A stretch of 64,000 nucleotides of DNA from Streptomyces sp. SCSIO 75703 (GTDB taxonomy: Bacteria; Actinomycetota; Actinomycetes; Streptomycetales; Streptomycetaceae): positions 6,634,001 through 6,698,000 of the forward strand of contig NZ_CP144555.1 in the NCBI RefSeq assembly GCF_036607905.1, read 5' to 3'. The notes under the pieces were generated by a model. That model had not been told where the DNA came from and searched no databases. It was given only the letters and a program-made list of their open reading frames with translations. The position numbers were made by a program, and so were the translations under genes. Of this stretch, positions 43,185-52,023 are shown one piece after another (position 1 is the stretch's first letter; each line of letters starts with the position of its first letter).

Positions 43185-43649
43185 TCAGCCGTGTGTCCTC
43201 TCCGCCGTGGTCCGCTCCGGGGCGCCGGTCGGTGACGTGGCCGCGAAGTCACGGCCCAGGCGGTGGCGCAGGCAGAGGAAGAAGAAGACCAGCGCGACGG
43301 TGAGCAGGATGTGTCCCAGACCCGCCATCCCGGATATCGCGGCTCCGGAGTCCTCACCGAGCACGGTGAGGGTGCCGTGGACGGTCATGAGAGCCGTGGT
43401 GAGGAGCAGTCCGGCGTGGTAGGTCCAGAAGAACGCCGAGAAGAACTGTCCGCGGGTCAGGTTCAGCGTCTTCTGCAGGGCGATGGTGATCAGGAAGACC
43501 AGGGTGCCGAGCGTGAGCAGGTGTGTGTGGACAACGGCCAGTTGCGTGTCGCCGGTGAAGTCCTGGGCCTTGGTCAGCTCCCGGTAGTAGAGACCGGCGG
43601 CCAGGCCGAGAACGGTGTAGAGGACGGCGGAGTAGTAGAGCTTCTTCAT
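43185..43649 (-). CDS. DUF2871 membrane protein
   Basis: 154 residues, four TM helices, beginning MKKLYYSAVLYTVLGLAAGL and YYRELTKAQDF, then LAVVHTHLLTLGTLVFLI, the DUF2871 layout. The conserved histidines in VVHTHLL and TYHAGLL and MTVHGTL resemble haem or metal sites of small membrane cytochrome-like proteins. Function unknown. ATG at 43649; GGAGC-type site about 10 bases upstream. Next to an ABC exporter operon but separated by about 190 bp. Confidence 0.85.
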   Translation of the reverse strand: MKKLYYSAVLYTVLGLAAGLYYRELTKAQDFTGDTQLAVVHTHLLTLGTLVFLITIALQKTLNLTRGQFFSAFFWTYHAGLLLTTALMTVHGTLTVLGEDSGAAISGMAGLGHILLTVALVFFFLCLRHRLGRDFAATSPTGAPERTTAERTHG

Positions 43650-43835
43650 CGGTGTTCGGGCTCCTGTCCCGTGGCGGCCCCGTGGCGGGGCGGCGGGTGG
43701 GGTGACGGGTGGGCCGCCCCGGCCGTGGGCCGGGGCGGGGTCAAGGCGCGGGCAGCCGGTATCGGGTCCGCGGGGCGGGGCGGGGCGGGGGCGGGGCGGT
43801 CTGCCGGGACCCGGCCCGCACCACACCCCGTCGGG

Positions 43836-44516
43836 TCAGCCTCGGACGGGGTGGCTCAGGCGCCCGTCGTGGACCTCGGCGATCTGGTCGACGGCGGTGA
43901 GGTGGGCCGGGTCATGCGTGACCAGGACCGTGGCGGTGGCCTTCTGGTGGGTCAGCCGGGTGATGAGGTCGATGACCGCGGCACCGCGTTCGTGGTCGAG
44001 GGCGCTGGTGGGCTCGTCGACCAGGAGGACGGTGGGGTCGTTCATCAGGGCCCGGGCGATGTTGACGCGCTGGCGCTGGCCGCCGGAGAGCTGGTGGGGA
44101 CGGCGTCCGGCCTGGTCGGCCAGGCCGACGGCGTCGAGCAGTTCCATGGCACGGGGGCGTGCCTTGGCCGGCGGACGGCCGTCGATCTGCGCCATGACCT
44201 GGAGCTGTTCGGCGGCGGTGAGCGAGGCGATGAGGTTGGGCTGCTGGAAGACGATTCCGATCCTGCGCCGGCGCAGGTCCGTCAGTTCGCCGTGGGTCAT
44301 ACCGGTGGTGACGGTCCCGTCCACGACGACGGTGCCGGAGTCGGGGGTGATGAGGGTCGCGGCGACGGCCAGCAGGCTGGACTTGCCGGAGCCGGACGGG
44401 CCGACCACCGCGGTGAGGCTCCCCTTGGGGACCGCCAGGCTCACGGTGTCGAGAGCGGTCAGGCGGGTGTCCCCGTCCGGGTAGGTGAGGGTGACGTCGG
44501 TCAGGTTCAGGCTCAT
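43836..44516 (-). CDS. ABC transporter ATP-binding protein
   Basis: ATPase of 226 residues, LolD/MacB type. Walker A GPSGSGKSS about 39-47, Q-loop GIVFQQPNL, signature LSGGQRQR, Walker B LLVDEPTSALD, H-loop VTHD. Its ATG overlaps the stop of the permease gene (ATGA), so permease and ATPase form one operon. Such exporters next to two-component systems often answer antimicrobial peptides or membrane stress. Confidence 0.93.
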   Translation of the reverse strand: MSLNLTDVTLTYPDGDTRLTALDTVSLAVPKGSLTAVVGPSGSGKSSLLAVAATLITPDSGTVVVDGTVTTGMTHGELTDLRRRRIGIVFQQPNLIASLTAAEQLQVMAQIDGRPPAKARPRAMELLDAVGLADQAGRRPHQLSGGQRQRVNIARALMNDPTVLLVDEPTSALDHERGAAVIDLITRLTHQKATATVLVTHDPAHLTAVDQIAEVHDGRLSHPVRG

Positions 44517-45601
44517 CGGGCGCTCCCCAGAGCGGTCAGCGGGTCGACGGAGGTGATGCGGCGGATGGACAGGCCGGCTCCGAGGGCGCCGAGAAGGATC
44601 ATCACGGCCGCCGGAAGCAGGACGGTGGTGGGGGTGAGGAGGAACGGCACGGTGGATCCGGCGACCAGCGCCCCGAGGGCGGCGGCCGTGCCGGTGCCGA
44701 TCAGGGTGCCTGCCACGAGGAGGACGACGGCCTGGCCGAGGGCGTCCTTGAGGAGGCCGGCGGTGGATGCGCCGAGTGCCTTGAGGACGGCGACGTCCCC
44801 GCTGCGCTGGATGGTCCACACGGTGAAGAAGGCGCCGATGACGAGGGCCGAGATGGCGAACAGGAAGCCGCGCATCAACTGCAGGGAGCCGTTCTCGGAC
44901 GTGTAGGAGCCGATCGCGGACAGCGAGTCACCGGTGGACACGGTCTGGGTGCCGGCCTGCCGGTCGGTGGCCGCCACGTCGGCCCCGGAGGTGGTCTTCA
45001 GGGCGATGACGGTGGCGGTGGGACCGTCGCCGCGGCCGGTGGGCGGCGCTGTCTTCTGCCAGGTGTCCAGGCTCGTCCAGACGACCGGTGTGTGACTGAA
45101 GTAGGCGTCGCCCTCGACGGCGGCCACCGTCAGCTCCTGCCCGGCCAGGGTGAGGGAGTCGCCGGGCCGCACACCGAGGTCGTCGGCCGCGCCGGTGGAC
45201 AGCACCACCGACTCGTTGCCGATCGTGCCGCTCTGCGGGGCCAGCCGGGAGCCGGGCTCGACGCCGAAGGCGGAGACCCCGGCGCTCCGGTCCCCGGCGG
45301 TGGCCTTGGTCGTGGCGATCCCCAGGGGTTCGGCACTCTCCGTGCCGGGCGCCTCGGACCACTGCCGCCACTGCCGCTCGGTGACGACGGAGTTGGAGTA
45401 CGACAGATCCTGACCGCCGCTGGGGGCCTGGAAGGCGACCTTGTCCGCGGGCAGTCCCGTGATCGCGGAGATGTTCTGCTGGCCCAGTCCGGCGGTCAGC
45501 CCGGACAACAGCCCCACCAGCAGGGTGATCAGTACGATGACGGTCCCCATCAGGGCGAAGCGCCCCTTGGCGAACTTCAGGTCTCTCCAGGCGACAAACA
45601 C
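44513..45601 (-). CDS. FtsX/MacB-like ABC permease
   Basis: Permease of 362 residues: TM1 about 14-36 (LMGTVIVLITLLVGLLSGL), a large extracytoplasmic domain of about 200 residues, then three TM helices at the end, i.e. the four-TM FtsX topology. The sequence around GDSLTLAGQELTVAAVEGD is a typical MacB periplasmic core. GTG at 45601 with GGAAAGGACGGG upstream. Divergent from the sensor kinase gene; with the ATPase it should export or mechanically act on an envelope substrate. Confidence 0.9.
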   Translation of the reverse strand: MFVAWRDLKFAKGRFALMGTVIVLITLLVGLLSGLTAGLGQQNISAITGLPADKVAFQAPSGGQDLSYSNSVVTERQWRQWSEAPGTESAEPLGIATTKATAGDRSAGVSAFGVEPGSRLAPQSGTIGNESVVLSTGAADDLGVRPGDSLTLAGQELTVAAVEGDAYFSHTPVVWTSLDTWQKTAPPTGRGDGPTATVIALKTTSGADVAATDRQAGTQTVSTGDSLSAIGSYTSENGSLQLMRGFLFAISALVIGAFFTVWTIQRSGDVAVLKALGASTAGLLKDALGQAVVLLVAGTLIGTGTAAALGALVAGSTVPFLLTPTTVLLPAAVMILLGALGAGLSIRRITSVDPLTALGSAR

Positions 45602-45772
45602 GGCGCTGCCCGTCCTTTCCGGCGGTGGAAGCGGTATGGCTCCACTGTCCTCGCACACCCCTCGTGCGCGCGTCTGGCGCAGGACGGCACTTCCCGGGCC
45701 GAAAGACGGCACGCGGGTTCTCACTTTCGATGGAGGCCCCCGCGATCCCGCCTCCGTAGCCTGGGAGGCACT

Positions 45773-46987
45773 GTGAACGCTTCCGTCCCCGCCCTGACCC
45801 CGACGACCCGGGCCCTGGCCTGGTGTCTGCACCTGCTGATCATCGGCCTGCTCGCCCTCGCCGCCGTGCGGGCCGCAGTCGACGGCCTCCCCCACGCCGG
45901 GGCGGTCGCCGCCGCGGCGGCGGCGTGCGGCCTGGTGTACGCCGCGGGGCCCTTCCTGCCCCGCGTCCGTCTCTCCCGGCCCCTCGCCGCCTGGTGGCTG
46001 GCCGCCGTGGGCGCCGGGTGGCTGGTGCTGCTGGCCCTGTCCGCCGACGCCGTGTGGGTGGCGTTCCCGCTGTACTTCCTCCAACTCCACCTGCTCTCGC
46101 GCCGGGCCTCGCTGGCCGCCGTGGCCGCCACCGCCGTGGCCGCGATCACCGGCTTCGCCGCCCACGCCGGCTCCTTCGGCGCGGCCGTCGCGATCGGTCC
46201 CGTGCTCGGCGCCGCCGTCGCCGTCGCGGTGGTGTGGGGCTACCAGGCCCTGTACCGCGAGAGCGAACAGCGCAGGCGGCTGATCGAGGAGCTCACGGCC
46301 ACCCGCGCCGACCTGGCCAGGGCGCAGCACACCGCGGGGGTGCTGGCGGAACGTGAGCGTCTGGCCCGCGAGATCCACGACACCCTCGCCCAAGGGCTCT
46401 CCAGCATCCAGTTGCTGTTGCGCGCCGCCGAACGGGCCCTGCCCGGCCGGGCCGACTCCGCCGTCCGCCATGTGGCGGCGGCACGCCAGGCCGCCATGGA
46501 CAACCTCGCCGAGGCCCGCCGCTTCGTCGCCGCCCTCACCCCTCCCGACCTGGAGGGCACCACGCTGGCGGACGCCCTGGAACGCCTGTGCGCGACCACC
46601 AGCGCCCGGCACCGCATCACCGCCCGCTTCCACAGCACGGGTGACCTGACCCCCCTGCCGACCGCGTACGAGGTCGCCCTGCTGCGGATCGCCCAGTCCG
46701 CCCTCGCCAACACCGTGCGCCACTCCGGGGCCACCAGGGCGGAGGTCACCCTCAGCCACCTCGGCGACCACATCGCGCTCGACGTCATCGACAACGGGTG
46801 TGGCTTCGCCACCGACGGGCTGCCCGCGCCCGACCCCGCGAGCGGTGGCTTCGGCCTGCCGTCCATGCGTGCCCGCGTGGACGCCCTGGAGGGCACCCTG
46901 ACCATCGAATCCGCGCCCGGCCACGGCACCGCCCTGGCCGCCCAGTTCCCTCTCCACCAGCCCACCGAGAGCGAGGCCCGCCCGTGA
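45773..46987 (+). CDS. Sensor histidine kinase (HisKA_3, NarL-partner type)
   Basis: Kinase of 404 residues. Five to six TM segments to about 157, a coiled linker, HisKA_3 dimerisation helix with phospho-accepting His202 (REIHDTLAQGL), and a HATPase domain with N-box SALANTVRHSGA and G-boxes DNGCGF and GFGLPSMRAR. GTG at 45773 has GGGAGG 5-6 bases upstream. Its stop overlaps the regulator start (GTGA). Its membrane-embedded sensor and the divergent ABC exporter suggest sensing at or in the membrane. Confidence 0.93.
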   Translation: MNASVPALTPTTRALAWCLHLLIIGLLALAAVRAAVDGLPHAGAVAAAAAACGLVYAAGPFLPRVRLSRPLAAWWLAAVGAGWLVLLALSADAVWVAFPLYFLQLHLLSRRASLAAVAATAVAAITGFAAHAGSFGAAVAIGPVLGAAVAVAVVWGYQALYRESEQRRRLIEELTATRADLARAQHTAGVLAERERLAREIHDTLAQGLSSIQLLLRAAERALPGRADSAVRHVAAARQAAMDNLAEARRFVAALTPPDLEGTTLADALERLCATTSARHRITARFHSTGDLTPLPTAYEVALLRIAQSALANTVRHSGATRAEVTLSHLGDHIALDVIDNGCGFATDGLPAPDPASGGFGLPSMRARVDALEGTLTIESAPGHGTALAAQFPLHQPTESEARP

Positions 46988-47622
46988 CCGACGACGTACC
47001 CATCCGCCTTCTCCTGGCCGACGACCACCCCGTCGTACGCGCCGGACTGCGTGCCGTGCTGGAGACCGAGCCCGGCCTCGTCGTCGTGGCGGAGGCCGCC
47101 ACCGCCGAGGACGCCGTCACCCGTGCCGCCGAGGGCGACATCGACGTCGTCCTCATGGACCTGCAGTTCGGCAAGGGCATGGGCGGCACCGAAGCCACCG
47201 CCCGGATCACGGCCCGGCCCGGAGCGCCCCGCGTGCTGATCGTGACCACCTACGACTCCGACGCCGACACCCTGCCCAGCATCGAGGCCGGCGCCACCGG
47301 CTACCTGCTGAAGGACGCTCCGCCCGAGGAACTGGCCGCCGCGGTGCGCACCGCGGCGGCGGGGCGCACCACGCTGGCGCCCAGCGTCGCGGACCGGCTC
47401 ATGAACAGGCTGCGCACGCCCGGCACCGCTTTGACCCGGCGCGAGGGCGACGTCCTCGCTCTGGTCGCCGACGGCCTGTCCAACCAGGCCGTCGGCGACC
47501 GGCTCCATCTCACCGAGGGGACCGTCAAGTCCCATCTGGCCCGCATCTACGCCAAACTCGGCGTCGACTCGCGTACCGCCGCCGTGGCCGCCGCCATCGA
47601 CCTCGGCCTCATCCGCCGGTGA
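46984..47622 (+). CDS. NarL/LuxR-family response regulator
   Basis: Response regulator of 212 residues. Receiver with acidic pocket LLADDHPVV (Asp13/14), phospho-acceptor Asp59 (VLMDLQFG), Thr in VTTYD, Lys in YLLKDAPP; C-terminal LuxR HTH (TRREGDVLALVADGLSNQAV, then GTVKSHLARIYAKL). GTG start inside the end of the kinase gene. Likely controls the divergent ABC operon. Confidence 0.94.
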   Translation: MTDDVPIRLLLADDHPVVRAGLRAVLETEPGLVVVAEAATAEDAVTRAAEGDIDVVLMDLQFGKGMGGTEATARITARPGAPRVLIVTTYDSDADTLPSIEAGATGYLLKDAPPEELAAAVRTAAAGRTTLAPSVADRLMNRLRTPGTALTRREGDVLALVADGLSNQAVGDRLHLTEGTVKSHLARIYAKLGVDSRTAAVAAAIDLGLIRR

Positions 47623-47625
47623 CGT

Positions 47626-47665
47626 CCGGCCCCCCGGCACACCGACCGGTGTGCCGGGGGGCCGG
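47626..47665 (+). terminator. Very strong hairpin terminator after the two-component system
   Basis: Perfect 19-bp stem, CCGGCCCCCCGGCACACCG with its exact complement, around AC, starting 3 bp after the regulator stop. No U-tract. One of the longest perfect stems in the window. Confidence 0.85.
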
Positions 47666-47760
47666 GTCCCGGGCCGAGGACCCGTTGCCTTCTTCCGTAC
47701 CGGCCGGGAGCCGTCCGGTTCCGGCCCGTACGGCGGGGTCACGCGCGAGGGTGGCGCACG

Positions 47761-48198
47761 TCAGCGGGTTCCCCGGTCCTTCGGCGGCCGCGCGTGGAGG
47801 GGCGCCGTCCGGTCGGCCGGGCCGGGCCCGTCGGCCGCGGTCGCAGGGTGCGGTGGGCGGCCGGCCGGCCGGGGGAGACGGCCGGTGCGGCGTGCCCAGA
47901 CCTCGAAGGCGACGGTCGCGAACGGCGGGACCGAGGCGGCCAGGGCGAACAACGTCGTCCAGCGCAGCGGCCACTTCAGGCGGACGGCGACCCAGACCGT
48001 GAGCGCCGTGTAGACGAGGAAGACGGCGCCGTGCAGGCTCCCGAAGATCCGCACGCCCATCTCGGTGGTCTCGGTGACGTACTTCAGGTACATCCCCGCC
48101 AGCAGCCCGGCCCAGGTGACCGCCTCGGCGGTCGCGACCACGGAGAACCAGCGCGCCTCGGCCGCTCCGGCGCGTGCCGCACGGGGGGTCCCGCTCAT
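47761..48198 (-). CDS. DUF3817 membrane protein
   Basis: 145 residues, three TM helices. WFSVVATAEAVTWAGLLAGM (about 18-37), a conserved LHGAVFLVYTALT stretch and TLFALAASVPPFATVAFEVW fit DUF3817, a small integral membrane family common in actinobacteria with no assigned function. ATG overlaps the MMPL stop (ATGA), so it is cotranslated with the exporter and might be an accessory subunit. C-terminal 40 residues are proline-rich. Confidence 0.85.
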   Translation of the reverse strand: MSGTPRAARAGAAEARWFSVVATAEAVTWAGLLAGMYLKYVTETTEMGVRIFGSLHGAVFLVYTALTVWVAVRLKWPLRWTTLFALAASVPPFATVAFEVWARRTGRLPRPAGRPPHPATAADGPGPADRTAPLHARPPKDRGTR

Positions 48199-50390
48199 GC
48201 CGTGCCCCCGGCCGTCGGTGCCGCGTGCGCCGTGGCGGGGTTGCCGCCCGACCGCCCCGGGTGGCTCATGCGCGTCGGCCACAGGGCTCGGTCGCCGAGG
48301 AGCCGGACGAGGGAGGGGACCAGCAGCGGCCGGATGACGAAGGTGTCCAGGAGGATGCCGAAGGCCATCGCGAAGCCGAACTGGAACAGCTCGCGGATGG
48401 GCTGGGTCATCAGTACGGCGAAGGTGGCGGCCAGGATGAGGCCGGCCGAGGAGACGACGCCGCCGGTGCGGGTGACGGCGGCCTTCAGCGCCGGGGCCGC
48501 CTGGGCCACGCGTGCCTCCTCCTTGAAGCGGCTCATGATGAAGATGTTGTAGTCCACACCGAGGGCGACGAGGAAGACGAAGACGTACGCCGTGACCCGG
48601 TTGCCTATCCCGTCGTCACCGAGGACCGTCACGGTGACGAACGTGGTCGCGCCCATCGTCGCCACGAACGACAGGACGAGGGTGACGACGAGGTAGACGG
48701 GGGCCAGGAGCGAGCGCAGCAGGAGGGCGAGGACTCCGGTCACCACGGCCAGGACCAGGGCGAGGATCCAGACGGTGTCGCGGTCGAGGGCGGAGCGGAT
48801 GTCGGCGGTCTGGGCGGTCTCGCCTCCCACGAGTGCTTCCGCTTCCGTGACCCCGGCGCGTTCCGCCGCCGTCTGCGCGGACTTGCGGAGGGGCTCGACC
48901 GTGTCGAGCGCCTCGGGGGAGTAGGGGTCCTGGTCGAGGACGACCTGGAAGGAGGCCGTGTGTCCGTCGCGGCTGAGCTGCGGTCGTTCGCCCACGTCGG
49001 CGACCCCGTCCACCCGGGCCAGGGAGCCGGCGATGTGGGAGGGCGCGTCCGTGGCGCGCAGGTCGTCGCCCCCGCGGACCAGGACGGTGACGGGTGCCAA
49101 CGCGCCGGGGCCGAAGGCGTCGCGTACGAGCGTCCGGCCGTGCTCCGACTCGGTGTCGACGCGGAAGCCGCTGACGAAGTCGAAGCTCTGCTGGTAGCCG
49201 GCCAGACCGGCGCCCAGGGCCACGAGGACCGCGAGGACGGCACTGGTGACCTTGACCGGGGCGCGGGTCACGAGGTCGGCGACGTAGCGCCACAGGGAGC
49301 CGCCGCGGCTGCGCTCGGCTGCCTTCCGCACACCGCCGGGCCAGAAGACGCTCCGCCCGAGGAGCAGGACGACGGCCGGCACGAAGGTGAAGGCCACCAG
49401 CGCCATGACGGCCACGCCGAGGGCCAGGTACGGCCCGAATCCGCGCAGGGACGGCGATACGGCGACCAGCAGCGCGAACATGGCGAGCACGACGGTCGAA
49501 GCGCTGGCCAGGACGGTCTCGCCGACACCACGCATGGCGGTCTGCATCGCCCGGTGCCGGTCGGGTTCGTCCAGGAGCGCCTCGCGGTAGCGGGCGGTGA
49601 TGATCAGCGCGTAGTCGGTGCCCACGCCGAAGAGCAGAACGGTCATGATCGAGGCCGTCTGGGAGCTGATGCCGAACCAGCCCGCGTCGGCCATGAGGGC
49701 GCCGAGGGTCTCCGAGACGCGCATGGCCACTCCGGCGGCGAGCAGCGGGATCAGCGCCAGCAGGGGAGAACGGTAGATGGCGAACAGGAGCACCAGGACG
49801 AGCAGCACCGTGGCCAGCAGCAGGATCCGGTCCCCCTGGCTGAACACCGCGACCGTGTCGGTGGCGATGCCGGCGGGGCCGGTGACGGCGACCTCGGCGC
49901 CGTCGGCCTGGTCGCGCGCCAGTTCGCGGACCTTCCCGACGGCCGTACGGAACGATTCGTCGGAAGGGCTGCCCTCGACCGGAACGAGCAGGAGCTGGGT
50001 GCCGCCGTCGCCGGAGACCAGTCCTTCCGCGGCCCGGGGGTTCCCGGCGGCGGACACGACGCCGGTCACCTGCCGGGGCCGGTCGGGACCGGTCAGGGCG
50101 CTCGTGATCCGTTCCACGGCCTGGGCGGTTCGTTCCCGGTCGCCGTCCGGCCCGCGGACGACGATCACCGCGGGGAGGGCGTCCTGTCCGGGGAACTCCT
50201 CGCGGACGAGGTCACGCGCCCGCATGGAGTCCGAGGCGGCCGGAGGGAGGTTGGCGGTCGTGTTGTCCTGAACGGACTTGAGGTCGGGGGCGAGCTGGGC
50301 CAGGAGTCCCGCGAGGAGGACCCAGAAGAGGACGACCACGGAGGCGCGTTTCCTGGTGGCCAGGAAACATCGGAGAATGCTGGTGTACAT
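48195..50390 (-). CDS. MMPL-family RND-type transporter
   Basis: Transporter of 731 residues with about 11-12 TM helices in two repeats, each preceded by an extracytoplasmic porter loop. Family motifs: FGVGTDYALIITARYREAL in the first half and ALGVDYNIFIMSRFKEEA in the second, the paired GxDY proton-relay sites. Actinobacterial MMPL proteins export lipids, siderophores or antibiotics. Expression is likely controlled by the divergent TetR through a 24-bp operator 23 bp upstream. Confidence 0.94.
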   Translation of the reverse strand: MYTSILRCFLATRKRASVVVLFWVLLAGLLAQLAPDLKSVQDNTTANLPPAASDSMRARDLVREEFPGQDALPAVIVVRGPDGDRERTAQAVERITSALTGPDRPRQVTGVVSAAGNPRAAEGLVSGDGGTQLLLVPVEGSPSDESFRTAVGKVRELARDQADGAEVAVTGPAGIATDTVAVFSQGDRILLLATVLLVLVLLFAIYRSPLLALIPLLAAGVAMRVSETLGALMADAGWFGISSQTASIMTVLLFGVGTDYALIITARYREALLDEPDRHRAMQTAMRGVGETVLASASTVVLAMFALLVAVSPSLRGFGPYLALGVAVMALVAFTFVPAVVLLLGRSVFWPGGVRKAAERSRGGSLWRYVADLVTRAPVKVTSAVLAVLVALGAGLAGYQQSFDFVSGFRVDTESEHGRTLVRDAFGPGALAPVTVLVRGGDDLRATDAPSHIAGSLARVDGVADVGERPQLSRDGHTASFQVVLDQDPYSPEALDTVEPLRKSAQTAAERAGVTEAEALVGGETAQTADIRSALDRDTVWILALVLAVVTGVLALLLRSLLAPVYLVVTLVLSFVATMGATTFVTVTVLGDDGIGNRVTAYVFVFLVALGVDYNIFIMSRFKEEARVAQAAPALKAAVTRTGGVVSSAGLILAATFAVLMTQPIRELFQFGFAMAFGILLDTFVIRPLLVPSLVRLLGDRALWPTRMSHPGRSGGNPATAHAAPTAGGTA

Positions 50391-50412
50391 CGGGGCAGCC
50401 TTCGATGGGAGA

Positions 50413-50436
50413 CTTAGCGACAGGGGTGTCTCTAAG
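50413..50436. promoter_or_regulatory. 24-bp TetR operator between mmpL-type and tetR-type genes
   Basis: CTTAGCGACA-GGGG-TGTCTCTAAG; nine of ten arm positions pair. It begins 23 bp upstream of the MMPL start, where it would overlap the promoter. Probable target of the divergent TetR protein. Confidence 0.75.
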
Positions 50437-50526
50437 ATTCCCGCAAGCTAGCAGTCGCCTCGGAGCAGGAGCAACTCAGGGCAGCTCGGCGCGTGCACCG
50501 TGCCGGCGGATGATGTTGGGGAGCAG

Positions 50527-51135
50527 ATGCCGAAGATCGAGGCCGGGAGCGTTCGCGAGCACCGCGCCCAGCGGTTGAACCGGCTCGTCGACGCGGCCGA
50601 GGCCATCGTGGCCGAGAAGGGGATCGAGGCGCTCACCGCGGGTGAGGTGGCGGCGCGGGCGGGGATCGCCCGGAACAGCATCTACCGGTACTTCGACTCG
50701 ATCGACGACCTCATCGAGCTGATCGTGACCCGGGAGTTTCCCGCGTGGGTCGACGCGGTCGCGGGGGCGGTCGACGCGGAATCGGACCCGGGCGCCCGGG
50801 CCGTCGCCTATGTGCGGGCCAACCTGGAGCAGGCGGCGCGCGGCACCCACGGATGGCGGGCATCGCTGTCCCGGGGGTCGCTGTCCTCCTCCGGCCGTGA
50901 GCGGGTGCGGGAGATGCACACGCGCCTGCACGACATTCTCGGCGAGGTTGTCGACGAACTCGGCGTACAGAAGCCCGAGTTGACGGTAGCGGTGATACAG
51001 GCCGTGGTGGACGCGTGCATCCGCAGAATCGACCGCGGCGACGACCTCGGCGAGGTCCTGCCGTTCGCCTCCCAGGCGACCGAGAGGCTCCTCGCCCCCG
51101 GTGGCGGCCCGGATTCCTCGGGCCCCTCCCGGTGA
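50527..51135 (+). CDS. TetR-family regulator of the MMPL exporter (probable)
   Basis: TetR protein of 202 residues: HTH about 17-60 (LVDAAEAIVAEKGIEALTAG, ARAGIARNSIYRYFDSIDDL), ligand domain after. ATG at 50527 is preferred over an upstream GTG at 50500 because GGGGAG stands 4-5 bases before it. Divergent from the exporter with the operator between, the classic layout for a drug- or lipid-responsive repressor. Ligand unknown. Confidence 0.92.
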   Translation: MPKIEAGSVREHRAQRLNRLVDAAEAIVAEKGIEALTAGEVAARAGIARNSIYRYFDSIDDLIELIVTREFPAWVDAVAGAVDAESDPGARAVAYVRANLEQAARGTHGWRASLSRGSLSSSGRERVREMHTRLHDILGEVVDELGVQKPELTVAVIQAVVDACIRRIDRGDDLGEVLPFASQATERLLAPGGGPDSSGPSR

Positions 51136-52023
51136 GACCCCGGGGTTCTCGGCGGGGCCGCGGCACCCTTGGGCGGGACCGGGCGGTGCGCACCGCTCCG
51201 CCGGGCTCGGCGGCCCCGGCCGGCTCGCCGGCGGACCCGGTCCGGGCGGAACGGCAAGGAGGCGCGGCGGTACCGGCCGGACGATGAGCCGGCCCTCCGC
51301 CGGCCGAACGGAGGTGCTCCGGTCTCCCGGGGGGACGGTGTCGTCCGCCTCCGCCACTCAAGGGGGACTCCCGGATGCGCCGAGCCGTGCGGGGGCTCCG
51401 GGAGCGCGGTGCGACACGAGCGAACGGTCACCCGCGTCGTCCCCGCCCCGGCCGGGCTCGCGGCGGGGCCGAGACGTCCTCGGCGGCCGGCGGGCCCGCC
51501 GGGCGGGCCGCGGGGCGCCGGTGTTCCCGCGGGTGTGCTCGACGGCATGCGGCCGCGGCCGGGGGCGCCCCGTGGTCGCCGGGGGCGGGTCCCCCTCCCC
51601 GTGAGTCCGGCGGCCCGCAGGGGCTCCATGGCGCGGCGACGTGCGACTCCGCGAGGCGGCGTGGGCCCCCGGCGGCGCCGATCCGGCGGCTCTCGTCGCG
51701 CCGAAGGGCTTCTGGCGCTCGTCGAGAGAGCGCCGCGTGCCCATCCCGTCCTCGCCGGGGCACCCCGCCGGAGTCCTCGCGCACAGGGCCGGCGCGGTGG
51801 CCCCCGGAGGCTCGGACCGCGGTCCCTCGTGCGCGCTCCGTCCGGTTTCCCCGTCGCCTGGTGGACGCGGTCCGGCCGCCCTGACGCCTTGCCACGCGAA
51901 CACCGAACATAACGTAAAGGTCACGAAGGTGGTCGACCGGTGGACCACTGTCGGAAGTCTTCGCTACGTTTCCCGCATCCGAAACCGGAACGATCGGGTC
52001 ACCAGCAGACTTGGACGCCCTTG
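51136..52023. other. 888-bp region without a credible gene
   Basis: Between the TetR gene and the catabolic operon. Open frames on both strands are arginine/proline/glycine-rich with no family features. The right end (51890-52020) turns AT-richer and holds the operator at 51929 and presumably the operon promoter. Confidence 0.6.
51929..51948. promoter_or_regulatory. GTGGTC-N8-GACCAC operator, likely GntR (FadR-type) site
   Basis: Perfect 6-bp arms, 75 bp upstream of the MHS transporter start, containing TGGTCGACC, close to the TGGTCNGACCA consensus of FadR-subfamily GntR regulators. The operon encodes such a GntR at 56269. Confidence 0.65.

Noticed and set aside
48174..50417. 747-residue plus-strand frame opposite the MMPL gene
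   Set aside because: Antisense shadow; the MMPL frame has all family motifs.
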